Source: Ferruginibacter paludis (lineage in GTDB: Bacteria > Bacteroidota > Bacteroidia > Chitinophagales > Chitinophagaceae). Taken from it: a stretch of DNA of 64,000 nucleotides. The position numbers and the translations under genes were made by a program. The notes under the pieces are model-generated. The model had not been told where the DNA came from. It did no database searches and was given only the letters and a program-made list of their open reading frames with translations. The stretch is from positions 372,001 through 436,000 of the forward strand of contig NZ_JAUFQJ010000004.1 in NCBI RefSeq assembly GCF_030409685.1. Reading direction: 5' to 3'. Shown here one piece after another: positions 1-10,220 of this stretch. How positions within the stretch are numbered: the first letter of the stretch is position 1; every line of letters starts with the position of its first letter.

Positions 1-1348
1 ATCGAAGCATTGTTATTAACCCTGGCGGAGCAAAAGATTCATTTTAGCAGATGCCACAGTGTAGAGTTTAACACGGCTTAAGGCACAGCAATCACTTATA
101 TAAAATGCAACAAAACTGTCGCCAGGATATATCGATGAATGTATAATTCTAATCTATTCCTTTCCACGGAAAACGAAGGGCATAAGATCCAATTGCTTGT
201 CAGTTCAATTCAATCTGATATAATATTCGCCGGAATTAACAGCCATTTATAAAGATACCTGTAGCTAGACAATTGCCCATTGAAACGCTACAATCATTGA
301 CAAGGCAGATGCTTCTTTATGCATACATCAAAAAAGTGAAAGAATGCCCCTTGTTTTCTGTATGCTACGCTCACCCTATCGCTTTCGATGATTCACTCCC
401 ATTCGTCGTGCGCCTTGATCTCTTATTTTAATTATTTTGATGGTAAAAACCAGCGTATAACCTGTATTGAAATACGATTTAATTGGAACCTGCTACAATT
501 ACCGCGGAAAAAAATTGCGCAATAATATTTCGTTGCAGGGTCTACACCCCACAAAAGGAAAAGCGACCCTCATCAGGCAATGTTTCAGCAACCTGCAGCG
601 TTGCGGACGCCGTTATTCCGATATGAAAGATTTCGCGTAGAAATTGCGGTTGCAATATGATGGGCCGGCTGAAGGATTTTGTTAGATTAAATATGTTCCC
701 CGCACAGTAAACGTTTTTACTCCCGCATGTTTTGGCGGCAAGGTAAGGATTGTCATAAATTTTCAGCGTCCATTTTAGCCCGGGCATTTAATTGAGCATC
801 CAAGAACAGCCATCAACGGCCCGTAACCTAAGGCCGTATAAATCAATTTGTCGGCGCTATACAGGTTCTGCCATCATAGATAGTATTCTCTCTCTGGTAT
901 GAAATGATTAAGACACTTTAACGGCCTATTAAGAAAGAAATATGGCTGCTCCACCGGAACATTGCAGCAGTTGTTAAAACATGAGATTATCATACCAATA
1001 ATAAGGAAGCAGATTGTGTTTTACCCGCCGGGATTTATTTCTACACCTCATTTATCAATTATAATCAACACTGTAAAAATTCTTGACTACACCAATGGAA
1101 TCCGTTAAAATAATCTTAAAATTACCTGCACTTTAATGCTAATGTTGAGGTATCTCTGCATTGCCATAAGTTATTGTTTACTATATGTAAAAGGCTATTG
1201 GCAGGCGTTATCAACCTGGTCAGTCCTTGTGCTTTCCTGCATCAATATTCTTTCGGGCATGATTTTTAATAGAATTTTTTGTTAAATAATTCGTGCATTT
1301 TTTATTCTTCACAAAAAACTAAATGCTTTCACAAAAAAACAAAGTCGC
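1..1348. other. Gene-poor stretch upstream of susC
   Basis: I see no convincing gene here. The longest open frame (542-787, minus, 81 codons) has no recognisable domain, no signal peptide and a composition unlike the neighbouring proteins. No tRNA, rRNA or CRISPR pattern is visible. Just before the susC start there is a weak Bacteroidota-type promoter candidate: TTTG at 1278-1281, then a 21-nt gap, then TATTCTTC at 1303-1310, which matches the TAnnTTTG consensus only partly. The AT-rich stretch could be the 5' control region of the sus operon plus decayed sequence. Confidence 0.5.
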
Positions 1349-4300
1349 ATGAGAAAAAGTATGCTATTGATGGGTGCGCTCATTTTTTGCAGCGTCCATT
1401 TTTTATTTGCCCAGCAGATAAAAGGAAAGGTAACAGATAATAGCGGTGTTGCTGTTGAAGGCGCATCAGTAAAAATTAAAAACTCCTCCACAGGAACGAG
1501 TACTGCTTCAGACGGTAGCTTTGCACTGGATGCCTCCGGACCAGTAACGTTGGAAGTTTCGAGTATTGGATTTACCCCTAAAACGGTTTCGGCATCACCG
1601 GGTCAAACAATTACCATTGCCCTGGTGAGCACCGATGGTAAAAATCTCAATGAAGTTGTAGTAACAGCTTTGGGTATTACAAGGTCTAAAAACACATTGC
1701 CTTATGCAGCCCAAAAAATCCAGGGAAGTGATGTGAGCCAGTCGCGTAATAACAATTTCGTCAGCACGCTCAGTGGTAAGGTCGCCGGACTTGAAATCAG
1801 GCAGAACAATACCATCGGCGGAAGTACCAACGTAACGTTGCGGGGTGCCAAATCGCTCACTGGCAGTAATCAGGCGTTGTTTGTAGTGGATGGAGTTCCG
1901 TACGATAACGCCAACAATAACACCAGCGACCAGGTTACGGGGCGTGGCGGTTACGACTATGGAAACTCTGCAGCTGATATCAATCCGGACAACATCGAAA
2001 ACATTACGGTGTTGAAAGGTGCAGCCGCAAGTGCATTGTATGGATCAAGAGGTAGCAATGGCGTAATTCTTATCACCACCAAAAAAGGAAAAAAGGGATT
2101 GGGTATTACTGTTAACACCGGCGTTAGTGTGAGTTCAATTTTAAGAAATACCTTTCCAAAATACCAGACGAAATATGGTGAAGGATACGGATCTTATTTT
2201 GATGAAACAGATGTAAACGGCGATGGTGTACCGGATAAAACGGCACCCACACAGGATGACGCATCTTGGGGAACAGCATTCGATCCCAACCTGCAGGTGT
2301 ATCAATGGGGGGCTTTTGTACCAGGTTCGCCTACTTTCGGCAAGGCAACACCGTGGGTAGCCGGAAAGCATGACCCCTCTTACTTTTTTGAAAAACCACT
2401 CTCCTACAATGGTAGCATATTGGTGGAGACAGGCAACGATAAAACTAATTTCTCCATGGGATATACGCGGAACGATGAGTACGGAGTATTGCCAAACAGC
2501 AATGTGGTAAAGGATCTGCTGAACTTTTCTGTGTCCTATAAACTAACCAGTAATCTAACGGCCGGGGCTGCCGCCAACTATTCAAAAATTGCAGGTAAAG
2601 GTCGTTTTGGTACAGGGTACGATGGCGCGAATGCGCTCAATTTAATGACCAACTTCAGGGAATGGTGGGCTGTAAATACTGACCTGAAAGAATTGAAGGA
2701 TGCCTATTACAGGAATTATCAAAATGTAACATGGAATCCCCATTCGCCCACTACCGGCGAACTACAGCCGGAGTTTTGGGACAATCCCTATTTCACCCGT
2801 TTCCAGAGTTATGAAACCGATGGCAGAAACCGCATTTTTGGTAACATGTATTTAAATTATCAGCCATTGAAATGGCTTAATCTGCTAGGTCGGGTTTCAC
2901 TGGATAACTATGCAGAAAATGAACAGGAAAGAAAAGCAGTGGGAAGTGTAGGTGTTCCATTTTACAGAAGGTTTAATCAAACCTACAATGAAATAAATTA
3001 TGACCTGCTTGCAAATGCTACCTGGAAGCTGAATAGTGATGTTGAATTAAAAGCATTATTAGGTTCCAGCACCAGGGTGCAAAGCCGTTCCAGCATTGAT
3101 CAAAGCACCAACGGAGGGTTGGCACTGGCAGGCTTGTACACCATTTCAAACTCAATTAATGCCCCTGCTCCACCTGTAGAACTGGATGGTACCCGTAGGA
3201 TTGAAGGTGTTTTTGCCGGTGGTACGTTTGCCTATAAAAATACTTATGTGTTGGATGCAACTATCCGCCGCGACCGCTCCTCTACCCTGCCTGATAAAAA
3301 CAATGTATTTTATTATCCGTCAGTGTCGGCAGGCTTTGTATTTTCCCAGCTTGTAAAACCGGATTGGCTGAACTATGGTAAAGTGAGAGCCAACTATGCA
3401 GAGGTTGGCGGCGACGCCCCCTTGTATACGGTAACCGATACTTATGTAAACGAGGTTGATCCCAACTCGGGCCAGCCAGTTGTTTCGTATAACGGAAACG
3501 CATTATTTTCCGTAAGCGGTACTAAAAATAATCCTGATTTAAAACCGGAACGGACCAAAAGTTTTGAGGTGGGTTTAGAGATGGCTTTCTTTAAATCAAG
3601 ACTTGGTTTTGATGCCAGTTATTATGATGCCAAAACGGTTGACCAGATATTGCCATTGACTGTTTCAACAGCTACCGGCTATTCCCGGAAATATGTTAAC
3701 TCAGGCACTATTCAAAATAAAGGGATAGAAATATCGCTATATGGCAGCCCAATAAAAACAAACGATTTTAGCTGGGACATTAATGTTAACTGGACAAGAA
3801 ACCGCAGCAGGGTAACCAAGTTATTTGGCGATATTGATAACATCGTACTGGGATCGTTCCAGGGCAGCATCACACTGAATGCTTCGTTGAACGAGCCGTA
3901 CGGAACCATTCATGGAACAGATTATGTGTACACCAACGGGCAAAAAACAGTGGATGCAGATGGTAATTATTTAATCACCCCTACCAACAATATAACCATC
4001 GGAAATATCAATCCCGACTGGATTGGAGGCATTAGCAATAAGTTTACCTACAAGGGATTCAGCCTTGGGTTCTTAATAGATGTACGGCAAGGCGGAACGG
4101 TATTCAGCACCGATATGTATTATGCACTTGCCGGCGGGCTATATGAAGAAACTGCCGTAAATAATGATCTCGGCAACCCGATACGTGATCCATTAACTTC
4201 AGACAGCAAAAGCGGTGGTATTATCAGGGAAGGCGTTACTGCAGATGGCAAGACTAATACAATAAGAGCCAGTATAAGTGATTATGGACAATTTGATAGC

Positions 4301-4576
4301 TATATTTCTTCTCCCGATAAAAGATTTGCTTACGATGCCAGTTATATAAAATTAAGAGAAGCATCCATCGGCTACTCCCTGCCATCCCGGCTATTTCACA
4401 AAGGGCTTAAAGGAATTGATATTGCCCTCGTAGGCCGCAACCTGGCCATTCTTCATAAAAACCTGCCTTATGCAGATCCGGAAGACGGCTTCAGTTCAGG
4501 TAACCTGCAGGGTATACAAACAGGATCTTATCCTGCAGTTAGAAATATGGGGATCAATATCAAGTTCAAATTTTAA
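1349..4576 (+). CDS. SusC/RagA-family TonB-linked outer membrane receptor
   Basis: This is a 1075-residue outer-membrane importer that would work with the SusD-like lipoprotein encoded next and draw energy from TonB. Residues 1-21 are a signal peptide ending in FAQ. Residues 23-100 form a carboxypeptidase-D-like beta domain (IKGKVTDNSG, then TASDGSFALD), typical of the SusC amino end. The plug domain follows at about 115-235, with the family motifs LSGKVAGLEI, LFVVDGVPYDN and YGSRGSNGVILITTKKG. The rest is beta-barrel ending in the aromatic strand NIKFKF. The length is normal for the family. The start is placed where the signal peptide begins; the gap to the susD homologue is 18 bp. The substrate cannot be read from sequence, and there is no adjacent glycosidase. 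Confidence 0.95.
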   Translation: MRKSMLLMGALIFCSVHFLFAQQIKGKVTDNSGVAVEGASVKIKNSSTGTSTASDGSFALDASGPVTLEVSSIGFTPKTVSASPGQTITIALVSTDGKNLNEVVVTALGITRSKNTLPYAAQKIQGSDVSQSRNNNFVSTLSGKVAGLEIRQNNTIGGSTNVTLRGAKSLTGSNQALFVVDGVPYDNANNNTSDQVTGRGGYDYGNSAADINPDNIENITVLKGAAASALYGSRGSNGVILITTKKGKKGLGITVNTGVSVSSILRNTFPKYQTKYGEGYGSYFDETDVNGDGVPDKTAPTQDDASWGTAFDPNLQVYQWGAFVPGSPTFGKATPWVAGKHDPSYFFEKPLSYNGSILVETGNDKTNFSMGYTRNDEYGVLPNSNVVKDLLNFSVSYKLTSNLTAGAAANYSKIAGKGRFGTGYDGANALNLMTNFREWWAVNTDLKELKDAYYRNYQNVTWNPHSPTTGELQPEFWDNPYFTRFQSYETDGRNRIFGNMYLNYQPLKWLNLLGRVSLDNYAENEQERKAVGSVGVPFYRRFNQTYNEINYDLLANATWKLNSDVELKALLGSSTRVQSRSSIDQSTNGGLALAGLYTISNSINAPAPPVELDGTRRIEGVFAGGTFAYKNTYVLDATIRRDRSSTLPDKNNVFYYPSVSAGFVFSQLVKPDWLNYGKVRANYAEVGGDAPLYTVTDTYVNEVDPNSGQPVVSYNGNALFSVSGTKNNPDLKPERTKSFEVGLEMAFFKSRLGFDASYYDAKTVDQILPLTVSTATGYSRKYVNSGTIQNKGIEISLYGSPIKTNDFSWDINVNWTRNRSRVTKLFGDIDNIVLGSFQGSITLNASLNEPYGTIHGTDYVYTNGQKTVDADGNYLITPTNNITIGNINPDWIGGISNKFTYKGFSLGFLIDVRQGGTVFSTDMYYALAGGLYEETAVNNDLGNPIRDPLTSDSKSGGIIREGVTADGKTNTIRASISDYGQFDSYISSPDKRFAYDASYIKLREASIGYSLPSRLFHKGLKGIDIALVGRNLAILHKNLPYADPEDGFSSGNLQGIQTGSYPAVRNMGINIKFKF

Positions 4577-4594
4577 ACGCATCAATTACTTTAT

Positions 4595-6052
4595 ATGAAA
4601 AAGCTATTTTATTATATTTTTATACTGGGTGGGATACTGCTGGTCTCCTGCAAAAAAGACATCACCAACCTCAATATAAATCCTAATTTACCCTCCACGG
4701 TAAGTTCGGCTTCCCTGTTTTCGAACGCAACGGTTAACCTTGCCGATGCCATGGCGAGCACCAACGTAAACACCAACAATTTTCGTTTATTTGCCCAGTA
4801 CTGGACAGAAACCATTTACCGGGATGAAACCCGTTATAATTTAAATGGCAGAAGTATATCTGACCGCTGGTGGGCCACTTTTTACAGGGATGTAATAAAG
4901 GATTTAACTGAGGCGAGCAAAGTGGTTTCCAAGGAAACGCTGAACCTGAGTGCAGCAACCATAAAAAACAGGCAGGCAATTAATGATATGCTGATTGTGT
5001 ATAGTTATTATACGCTGATAACCAGTTTTGGCGACGTGCCCTATACAGATGCACTGAACATTGATCTATTGCAACCTAAGTATGACAAAGCTGCTGATAT
5101 CTTTACAAAGATCAGCGCTACATTAGATGCATCCCTCTCTGCCCTCGATGAGTCGGCAAATGGGTATGGCAGTGCAGATTTCATTTTGGGCGGCGATATT
5201 GCCGGCTGGAAACGCTTCGGCAATTCGCTTAAAATGAGAATGGGTATGCTGGTAGCAGACGTTGACCCCGCCACTGCCAGTACCATGATTTTAGCTGCTG
5301 CACCCAATGTGATAACAGATAATTCAGAAAATATTAAAATGAATTACCTGTCTTCTCCACCCAATACTAACCCGGTTTGGGAAGATTTGATTCAAAGCGG
5401 CCGGCATGATTTCGTTGCAGCCAATACCATCATTGATATTATGAAGCCGTTAAATGACCCCAGGATTCCGTTGTATTTTGACCCGGCAATAACAGCTGGC
5501 CGCGGCTATATTGGTCAAAAACCCGGGGTCGGCGCCACTTTCAATGACTATTCAGCACCGTCAGCCACCCTTTCTGCCACCCAGTTTCCGCATACTTTTT
5601 TTAGCTACAGCGAAATGGAATTTTTTAAGGCCGAAGCGATTGAAAGAGGTATAAATGTAGGCGGAACAGCGGAGGGGCATTACAACAATGCCATCGATGC
5701 ATCCATTGAAGAATGGGGAGGCACGGCGGCTCAGGCCTTAATTTATCGCACGCAGCCGGCAGTAAAATACACTACCGCGACCGGTACTTATAAGCAGAAA
5801 ATCGGGCTTCAATCCTGGCTGGCTTTATACAACCGCGGATACGATGCGTGGACACAATGGAGAAGGCTGGATTATCCAACCCTTGTTATTCCATCCGGTG
5901 CATTTTTCAGTGATGGCGAAACACCTGCAGTTATTAAAAGACTCACCTACCCTGTTGTAGAACAAAACCTTAACAAAGCCAACTATACAGCCGCAGCAGC
6001 AGCTGTTGGTGGGGATTTAAAAACTCAGAAATTATGGTTCGATAAGTTTTAA
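4595..6052 (+). CDS. SusD/RagB-like surface lipoprotein
   Basis: This 485-residue lipoprotein is the partner of the SusC-like receptor just upstream and would form the lid that binds substrate at the cell surface. The amino end is a lipoprotein signal with lipobox LVSC and acylated Cys19, followed by KKDITNLNINPN, the common start of the SusD-like_2 group. Alpha-helical repeat segments with SusD character include a region near 80-130 (DRWWATFYRDV) and the carboxyl end with WLALYNRGYDAWTQWRRL, which is highly typical. It is co-transcribed with susC, as the spacing is 18 bp and a strong terminator follows at 6082. Its ligand is unknown: the two adjacent kinases and lack of enzymes give no clue. 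Confidence 0.94.
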   Translation: MKKLFYYIFILGGILLVSCKKDITNLNINPNLPSTVSSASLFSNATVNLADAMASTNVNTNNFRLFAQYWTETIYRDETRYNLNGRSISDRWWATFYRDVIKDLTEASKVVSKETLNLSAATIKNRQAINDMLIVYSYYTLITSFGDVPYTDALNIDLLQPKYDKAADIFTKISATLDASLSALDESANGYGSADFILGGDIAGWKRFGNSLKMRMGMLVADVDPATASTMILAAAPNVITDNSENIKMNYLSSPPNTNPVWEDLIQSGRHDFVAANTIIDIMKPLNDPRIPLYFDPAITAGRGYIGQKPGVGATFNDYSAPSATLSATQFPHTFFSYSEMEFFKAEAIERGINVGGTAEGHYNNAIDASIEEWGGTAAQALIYRTQPAVKYTTATGTYKQKIGLQSWLALYNRGYDAWTQWRRLDYPTLVIPSGAFFSDGETPAVIKRLTYPVVEQNLNKANYTAAAAAVGGDLKTQKLWFDKF

Positions 6053-6081
6053 TTACACCCTTTACATGTGTTATATATTTT

Positions 6082-6110
6082 CCCGGCTGTTTCAGGCCGG
6101 GATTTTTTTT
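6082..6110 (+). terminator. Rho-independent terminator of the susCD operon
   Basis: A perfect CCCGGC/GCCGGG stem (6082-6087 with 6096-6101) with an 8-nt loop is followed by a run of eight T at 6103-6110. It lies 30 bp after the susD stop. Confidence 0.88.
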
Positions 6111-6228
6111 GTTATTGCCGTTCCGGACAGCCACAGTATTCGCACTTTTATTAATACAAATGCCCTATTTTTAGCTGACGGCACTCATCAAAAAATTACG
6201 AAAATAACACCAAACCAAAAATCTGCGA

Positions 6229-8133
6229 ATGAACAAGAGACGTATCATGTTGCCTGATATATTTTTTACGGGTCTGCTTGTACTGTTATTTATCACCAGT
6301 TTTATTTCTTATCAACGCATTAACTCGCAAACTGAAACCAGCAATTTATTAAATACCAGTTACAGAATAAAAAACAGGGTCAACCAGGTGCTGAGTGACT
6401 TGTTAAATGCAGAGACCGGGGTACGCGGCTTTTTGCTTACTAAAAAACAAACCTTTTTGCAACCCTATTATGGGGCTTCGGATAAGGTGGAAACAAGCAT
6501 CGATGTAGTTAAGGAACTGTTGGAAAACGATGCGCAACAACAAAAAAATGCAGATAGCCTGAGGATACTGTCAGTCAGGAGTTTTGAATTGTTAAGTTTG
6601 GTTTTAAAAGAAAATGAGACCGGGGTTACCTCAGCTGATTCGCTGGATATTTTTTTTGATAAAGGCAAATTTGTAATGGATAATGTTAGAAGCCTGGTTA
6701 CACACATGCTGGAAATTGAAGATGATTTAATATCCCGGAGAAAATTACAACAGGAATATACCGCTTTTATAACACCCCTTTACTCACTGCTGTTTTCATT
6801 GATTGCCATCATTATTGTAACCATTGCTTTTTTCAGACTGAGAAACGAGATGCGTTTACGTGTGAGGGCAGAAGACAACGAAGCCATGGCGCAGCAGCTT
6901 CAGGAAACCGCAAAAAACTTTGCTGCCGAGCTGGAAATAAAAGTAGCAGAGCGTACCGAGCAATTGAAAAAACTGAATGAAGAACTAACCATCACAAATA
7001 ATATTTATGCCCATGCAGAGGAAAACGCCTCCATCGGCAGTTATTCGTGGAATATGCAAAGCGGTGAGCTTAAATATTCTGACAACCTGTTTCGCCTGCT
7101 TGGATACGAACCCGGTGATTTTATGCCAACATTTGAATCCTTCCTCAGGTTTATTCACCCGGACGATAAAGAGCAGGTAATCAGGGATGGTAAAGAAACG
7201 TTTGAAACCAAAACCCTTGTTGAACATGACTACCGAATCATCACCAAACAGGGATCCATTCGCCATATGCGCTCCAGTGGCAGATTTATAGAAAACGAAA
7301 ACAGTACCTTATTGATAGGTACGGTACAGGACGTGTCCAAAGACGTTTTACTCAGGGAAACACTGGCTGCAAAAAACCTGGAACTGGAACAGAATAATGA
7401 AGAGCTGGAATCTTTCACTTATATCGCCTCACATGATTTACAGGAGCCATTGAGAAAAATTCAATCCTTTAGTAAATTGATTCTTGCCAAAGAAACTGAA
7501 CTGGCTTTTAGTGAGGCTGCTAAAGATTATTTTAACAGAATTGTTTCGGCGGCCGCCCGCATGCAAAATCTCATCAATGCATTGCTGAGTTATTCCAACG
7601 CCAGTAAGCAGGAAATACAGTTTAAGGCTACCAACCTCAATCTGGTAATAGAAGAAGTAAAAACAAACCTCACCGAATTACTGGACGAAAGAAAAGTAAC
7701 TATTGAATGCGGCAAGCTGCCAACCGTGCCAGGTATACAAATGCAATTGGTGCAACTGTTTTCCAACCTTATTCACAATGCGGTGAAATACAGCAAAAAA
7801 GGTTCAGCGCCCCATATTATTATAAATGCTCAACTGCTTGCTGATGAAGCATCGAAAGCAGAAATACCCGGGGTAAAGGGTAAGTTCTGGAAGATAGCTA
7901 TCGCTGACAATGGAATTGGATTTGACCAGCAGTATGAACATAAAATTTTTGAACTTTTTCAGCGACTGCACGGCAGGTCGGCCTACGAAGGCACTGGCAT
8001 AGGGCTGGCTATTTGTAAAAAAATTATGCACAATCACAATGGCTTTATCACCGCGAGCGGACAAACAGGCATTGGAGCAATATTTAATTTATATTTGCCC
8101 TGCCAAGATGAATTGGTTGATATTAGCCAGTAA
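6229..8133 (+). CDS. CHASE3-PAS membrane sensor histidine kinase
   Basis: This 634-residue transmembrane kinase probably passes phosphate to the receiver encoded 38 bp downstream. Membrane segments lie at about 8-27 and 183-203 and enclose an extracytoplasmic CHASE3-type helical domain (LLNAETGVRGFLLT near residue 60 is the family signature). A coiled linker is followed by a PAS_3 domain at about 265-370 (LFRLLGYEPGDF, FIHPDDKEQV). The HisKA domain carries SHDLQEPLRKI with phosphoacceptor His402, and the ATPase domain ends with the N box region, DNGIGFDQQ and GTGIGLAICKKI. The stimulus is unknown. An alternative start is Met7, but Met1 gives a better membrane amino end. Confidence 0.93.
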   Translation: MNKRRIMLPDIFFTGLLVLLFITSFISYQRINSQTETSNLLNTSYRIKNRVNQVLSDLLNAETGVRGFLLTKKQTFLQPYYGASDKVETSIDVVKELLENDAQQQKNADSLRILSVRSFELLSLVLKENETGVTSADSLDIFFDKGKFVMDNVRSLVTHMLEIEDDLISRRKLQQEYTAFITPLYSLLFSLIAIIIVTIAFFRLRNEMRLRVRAEDNEAMAQQLQETAKNFAAELEIKVAERTEQLKKLNEELTITNNIYAHAEENASIGSYSWNMQSGELKYSDNLFRLLGYEPGDFMPTFESFLRFIHPDDKEQVIRDGKETFETKTLVEHDYRIITKQGSIRHMRSSGRFIENENSTLLIGTVQDVSKDVLLRETLAAKNLELEQNNEELESFTYIASHDLQEPLRKIQSFSKLILAKETELAFSEAAKDYFNRIVSAAARMQNLINALLSYSNASKQEIQFKATNLNLVIEEVKTNLTELLDERKVTIECGKLPTVPGIQMQLVQLFSNLIHNAVKYSKKGSAPHIIINAQLLADEASKAEIPGVKGKFWKIAIADNGIGFDQQYEHKIFELFQRLHGRSAYEGTGIGLAICKKIMHNHNGFITASGQTGIGAIFNLYLPCQDELVDISQ

Positions 8134-8171
8134 TTCCGTAATTTGTAGACAGCCCGGTAACAAAGAAAACA

Positions 8172-8606
8172 ATGACCCACAACGCACGGTACATTCTGAT
8201 GGTAGATGATGATGAAGACGACCAGATGCTGTTCAGGGAAGCCCTGAAACAGGTGGACAATAGTGTAAGATGTGATACTGCCATAAATGGTGCTGACGCC
8301 CTGCAAAAATTACAGTCCTCTCCATCGCCCGACATGATTTTTCTGGACCTTAATATGCCGATTATGAACGGCTTTGAATGTTTACAAGCGTTAAAAAAAG
8401 AACAGTTTTACCAGGATATACCGGTTATTATTTTTACAACCGCCAATGATACAGCCACTATTGAAAAGAGCAGAAAATTGGGTGCTGCTGCTTTTTTTCA
8501 TAAACCAATTGATTTTGATTTATTTCGTGCCAAACTCCGCCAGATCGTTGTCGGACTTCCACCTTCGGCCATGCACCCTTTTTCAATGAGAGACTTTATT
8601 ATTTAA
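8172..8606 (+). CDS. Single-domain response regulator (Rcp1/CheY type)
   Basis: This is a 144-residue free receiver with no output domain. The acidic pocket is DDDEDD at residues 12-17, the phosphoacceptor is Asp59 in FLDLNMP, followed by the conserved TTA and HKP (the Lys) motifs. Receivers of this Rcp1-like type are usually paired with kinases bearing SHDLQEPL signatures, exactly like the upstream kinase that ends 38 bp before; the two surely form one operon. With no DNA-binding domain it must act through protein contacts or pass phosphate on to another partner. I see no terminator directly after it. Confidence 0.93.
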   Translation: MTHNARYILMVDDDEDDQMLFREALKQVDNSVRCDTAINGADALQKLQSSPSPDMIFLDLNMPIMNGFECLQALKKEQFYQDIPVIIFTTANDTATIEKSRKLGAAAFFHKPIDFDLFRAKLRQIVVGLPPSAMHPFSMRDFII

Positions 8607-8856
8607 GGACTGACTGCCAACCAACGTTTGCACCTTTTCGTTTGTATGGTATTTGTTGTACCCATGCTTGTTACGATATGCTGCTGAAAATCAACTTATC
8701 TATCCTACGTTGAAATTACAGGGGAAATAAATCTACAAACCGCTTTTTGCAGTGTGATTTCCGCATATTTTTTCTCATACCTATACCGGCACAGCTATTA
8801 TTCCATTTGGCTTAATGTTTGATTTTGCATGGTTTTAAAACTTAAAAACAAAAATT

Positions 8857-9468
8857 ATGAAAAATGTAAAAAGTGCCTTATTTATTGCTGTAATAGCGAT
8901 GGCCCAGGCATGTAACTCTGGTAGCAATACTGATAGTGTGAAAGCTGCAAATGAAGCCAATGATAACAAAGACAGTGCTTCCACAGCAGCTAAGATGGAT
9001 ACAGCAACATCTGCAACTAAAATGAATACTATGCCCGTAGATAAAGATGATGCAGACTTTGCAGTGAAAGCTGCCAATGGAGGTATGATGGAAGTTCAGT
9101 TGGGAAATTATGCGCAACAAAACGCTGTCAGCAAAAGAGTAAAAGATTTTGGCGCCATGATGGTTAAAGATCATACAAAAGCAAACGAAGAACTAAAAAG
9201 CATTGCCGCTTCAAAAAACATTACCCTGCCTTCCAGCATTGGTACAGATGCCCAAAAAGATATGGATGATCTAATGAAAAAGAAAGGAAATGATTTTGAT
9301 AAAGCATACATGAATATGATGCTGGACGATCATAAAAATGATGTAAAAGAATTTGAAAAGGCAGCGAAGGATTGTAAAGATCCTGAAATAAAAACGTTTG
9401 CAGGTAAAACTTTACCAGTGTTACTCGCCCACCTGGACAGCACAAAAGCAATTACCGGAAAACATTAA
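8857..9468 (+). CDS. DUF4142 lipoprotein
   Basis: This is a 203-residue periplasmic or outer-membrane lipoprotein. Residues 1-19 form a lipoprotein signal ending in AQAC, followed by a low-complexity Ser/Thr/Asp/Lys/Met linker to about residue 65. The rest is a mostly helical DUF4142 domain (FAVKAANGGMMEVQLGNYA, then VKDFGAMMVKDHTKANEEL, then DHKNDVKEFEKAAKD), a ferritin-like four-helix fold whose function is not established. In other Bacteroidota such proteins commonly lie near oxidative or osmotic stress genes, and here the next genes are a DUF1328 protein and a catalase, which fits. The stop is followed 23 bp later by a strong terminator. Confidence 0.9.
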   Translation: MKNVKSALFIAVIAMAQACNSGSNTDSVKAANEANDNKDSASTAAKMDTATSATKMNTMPVDKDDADFAVKAANGGMMEVQLGNYAQQNAVSKRVKDFGAMMVKDHTKANEELKSIAASKNITLPSSIGTDAQKDMDDLMKKKGNDFDKAYMNMMLDDHKNDVKEFEKAAKDCKDPEIKTFAGKTLPVLLAHLDSTKAITGKH

Positions 9469-9491
9469 TTAACTCATTGGCATTAATTTAT

Positions 9492-9521
9492 AAAAAGGGA
9501 AAGCATGTGCTTTCCCTTTTT
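9492..9521 (+). terminator. Perfect palindromic terminator after the DUF4142 gene
   Basis: A 14-bp perfect stem (9492-9505 with 9508-9521), GC-rich in the middle (GGGAAAGC/GCTTTCCC) with A and T runs at its ends, sits 23 bp after the stop. It is symmetric, so it can end transcription in both directions. Confidence 0.88.
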
Positions 9522-9750
9522 GTTTACATTTTACCCGTTTTGAAGAATTATTTCTACAAATAAATCAGTTAAAAAAAAGGCGGCTCGCCATGTAAGCATT
9601 TATGGGTAAGGTTTTCAATACAAAGCAGCCTGAAAAGTAACTGCGATACCCCCATTAGTACTTATGAGTGTGGACCAGCTACATTTGGCATGATTGTTAA
9701 TTTAATTATCACATATACATCTCATTTTTCATCAACTTAAATTTATTATT

Positions 9751-9915
9751 ATGTTACGTTGGACAGTCACATTCCTGGTTATTGCAATTATTGCTGCCAT
9801 CTTTGGTTTTGGCGGTATTGCAGCAGGAGCAGCCGGTATTGCAAAAATTTTATTCTATATTTTTCTTGTGTTGTTCGTTTTATCTTTCTTCCTGGGTAAG
9901 AGAACAGTGGAGTAA
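9751..9915 (+). CDS. Small DUF1328 (YtjA-family) membrane protein
   Basis: This is a 54-residue protein made of two hydrophobic segments (about 5-22 and 31-48) joined by a Gly/Ala-rich turn ([15 protein letters not shown]), with a charged tail GKRTVE. This is the exact size and layout of the DUF1328/YtjA family: [21 protein letters not shown] at the start is diagnostic. The family is found in many bacteria as a stress-induced inner-membrane protein of unknown function. The gene stands alone between two terminators. The ATG at 9751 is preceded by an AT-rich leader without a clear ribosome binding site. Confidence 0.88.
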   Translation: MLRWTVTFLVIAIIAAIFGFGGIAAGAAGIAKILFYIFLVLFVLSFFLGKRTVE

Positions 9916-10220
9916 AATTTATTGCAACAACTGTATAATGCAGACCATTATTCAACACTGAAATATGGTCTGCATTTTTTATCTGGTAATTAATTGGGGT
10001 ATCGCCTCTTACCTATCCCTTGCTTCCGGCAACTGCCGTCAACTCTTGTAACGTCCTATAGATTAAATTTCATTTCAAGTCATTCAAAGTTATAACATGG
10101 CATGTTCTGAATTAATTAGTCTACTCCAATGTAAACCTGCTATTGCCGGCAGTAAATTTCTACAAGCTGTTACATCAACATTTTTAAACCCACTCTTTCA
10201 ACTATTAAAAAATTGGTACC
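9916..10220. other. Upstream region of the catalase gene
   Basis: This 305-bp spacer holds the DUF1328 terminator at 9938-9980, a nested palindrome-like CATGGCATG near 10096, and the TTTCTACAA motif at 10157-10165. No open frame of note is present. It probably contains the katE promoter. Confidence 0.45.
9938..9980 (+). terminator. Terminator after the DUF1328 gene
   Basis: An 11-bp perfect stem ATGCAGACCAT/ATGGTCTGCAT (9938-9948 with 9965-9975) is followed by T residues to 9980. It starts 22 bp after the stop codon. Confidence 0.85.

Noticed and set aside
542..787. 81-codon minus-strand frame in the gene-poor start
   Set aside because: No domain, no signal peptide, and composition unlike neighbouring proteins; probably chance.
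6066..6257. 63-codon frame after susD
   Set aside because: It reads straight through the susCD terminator hairpin and overlaps the next start.
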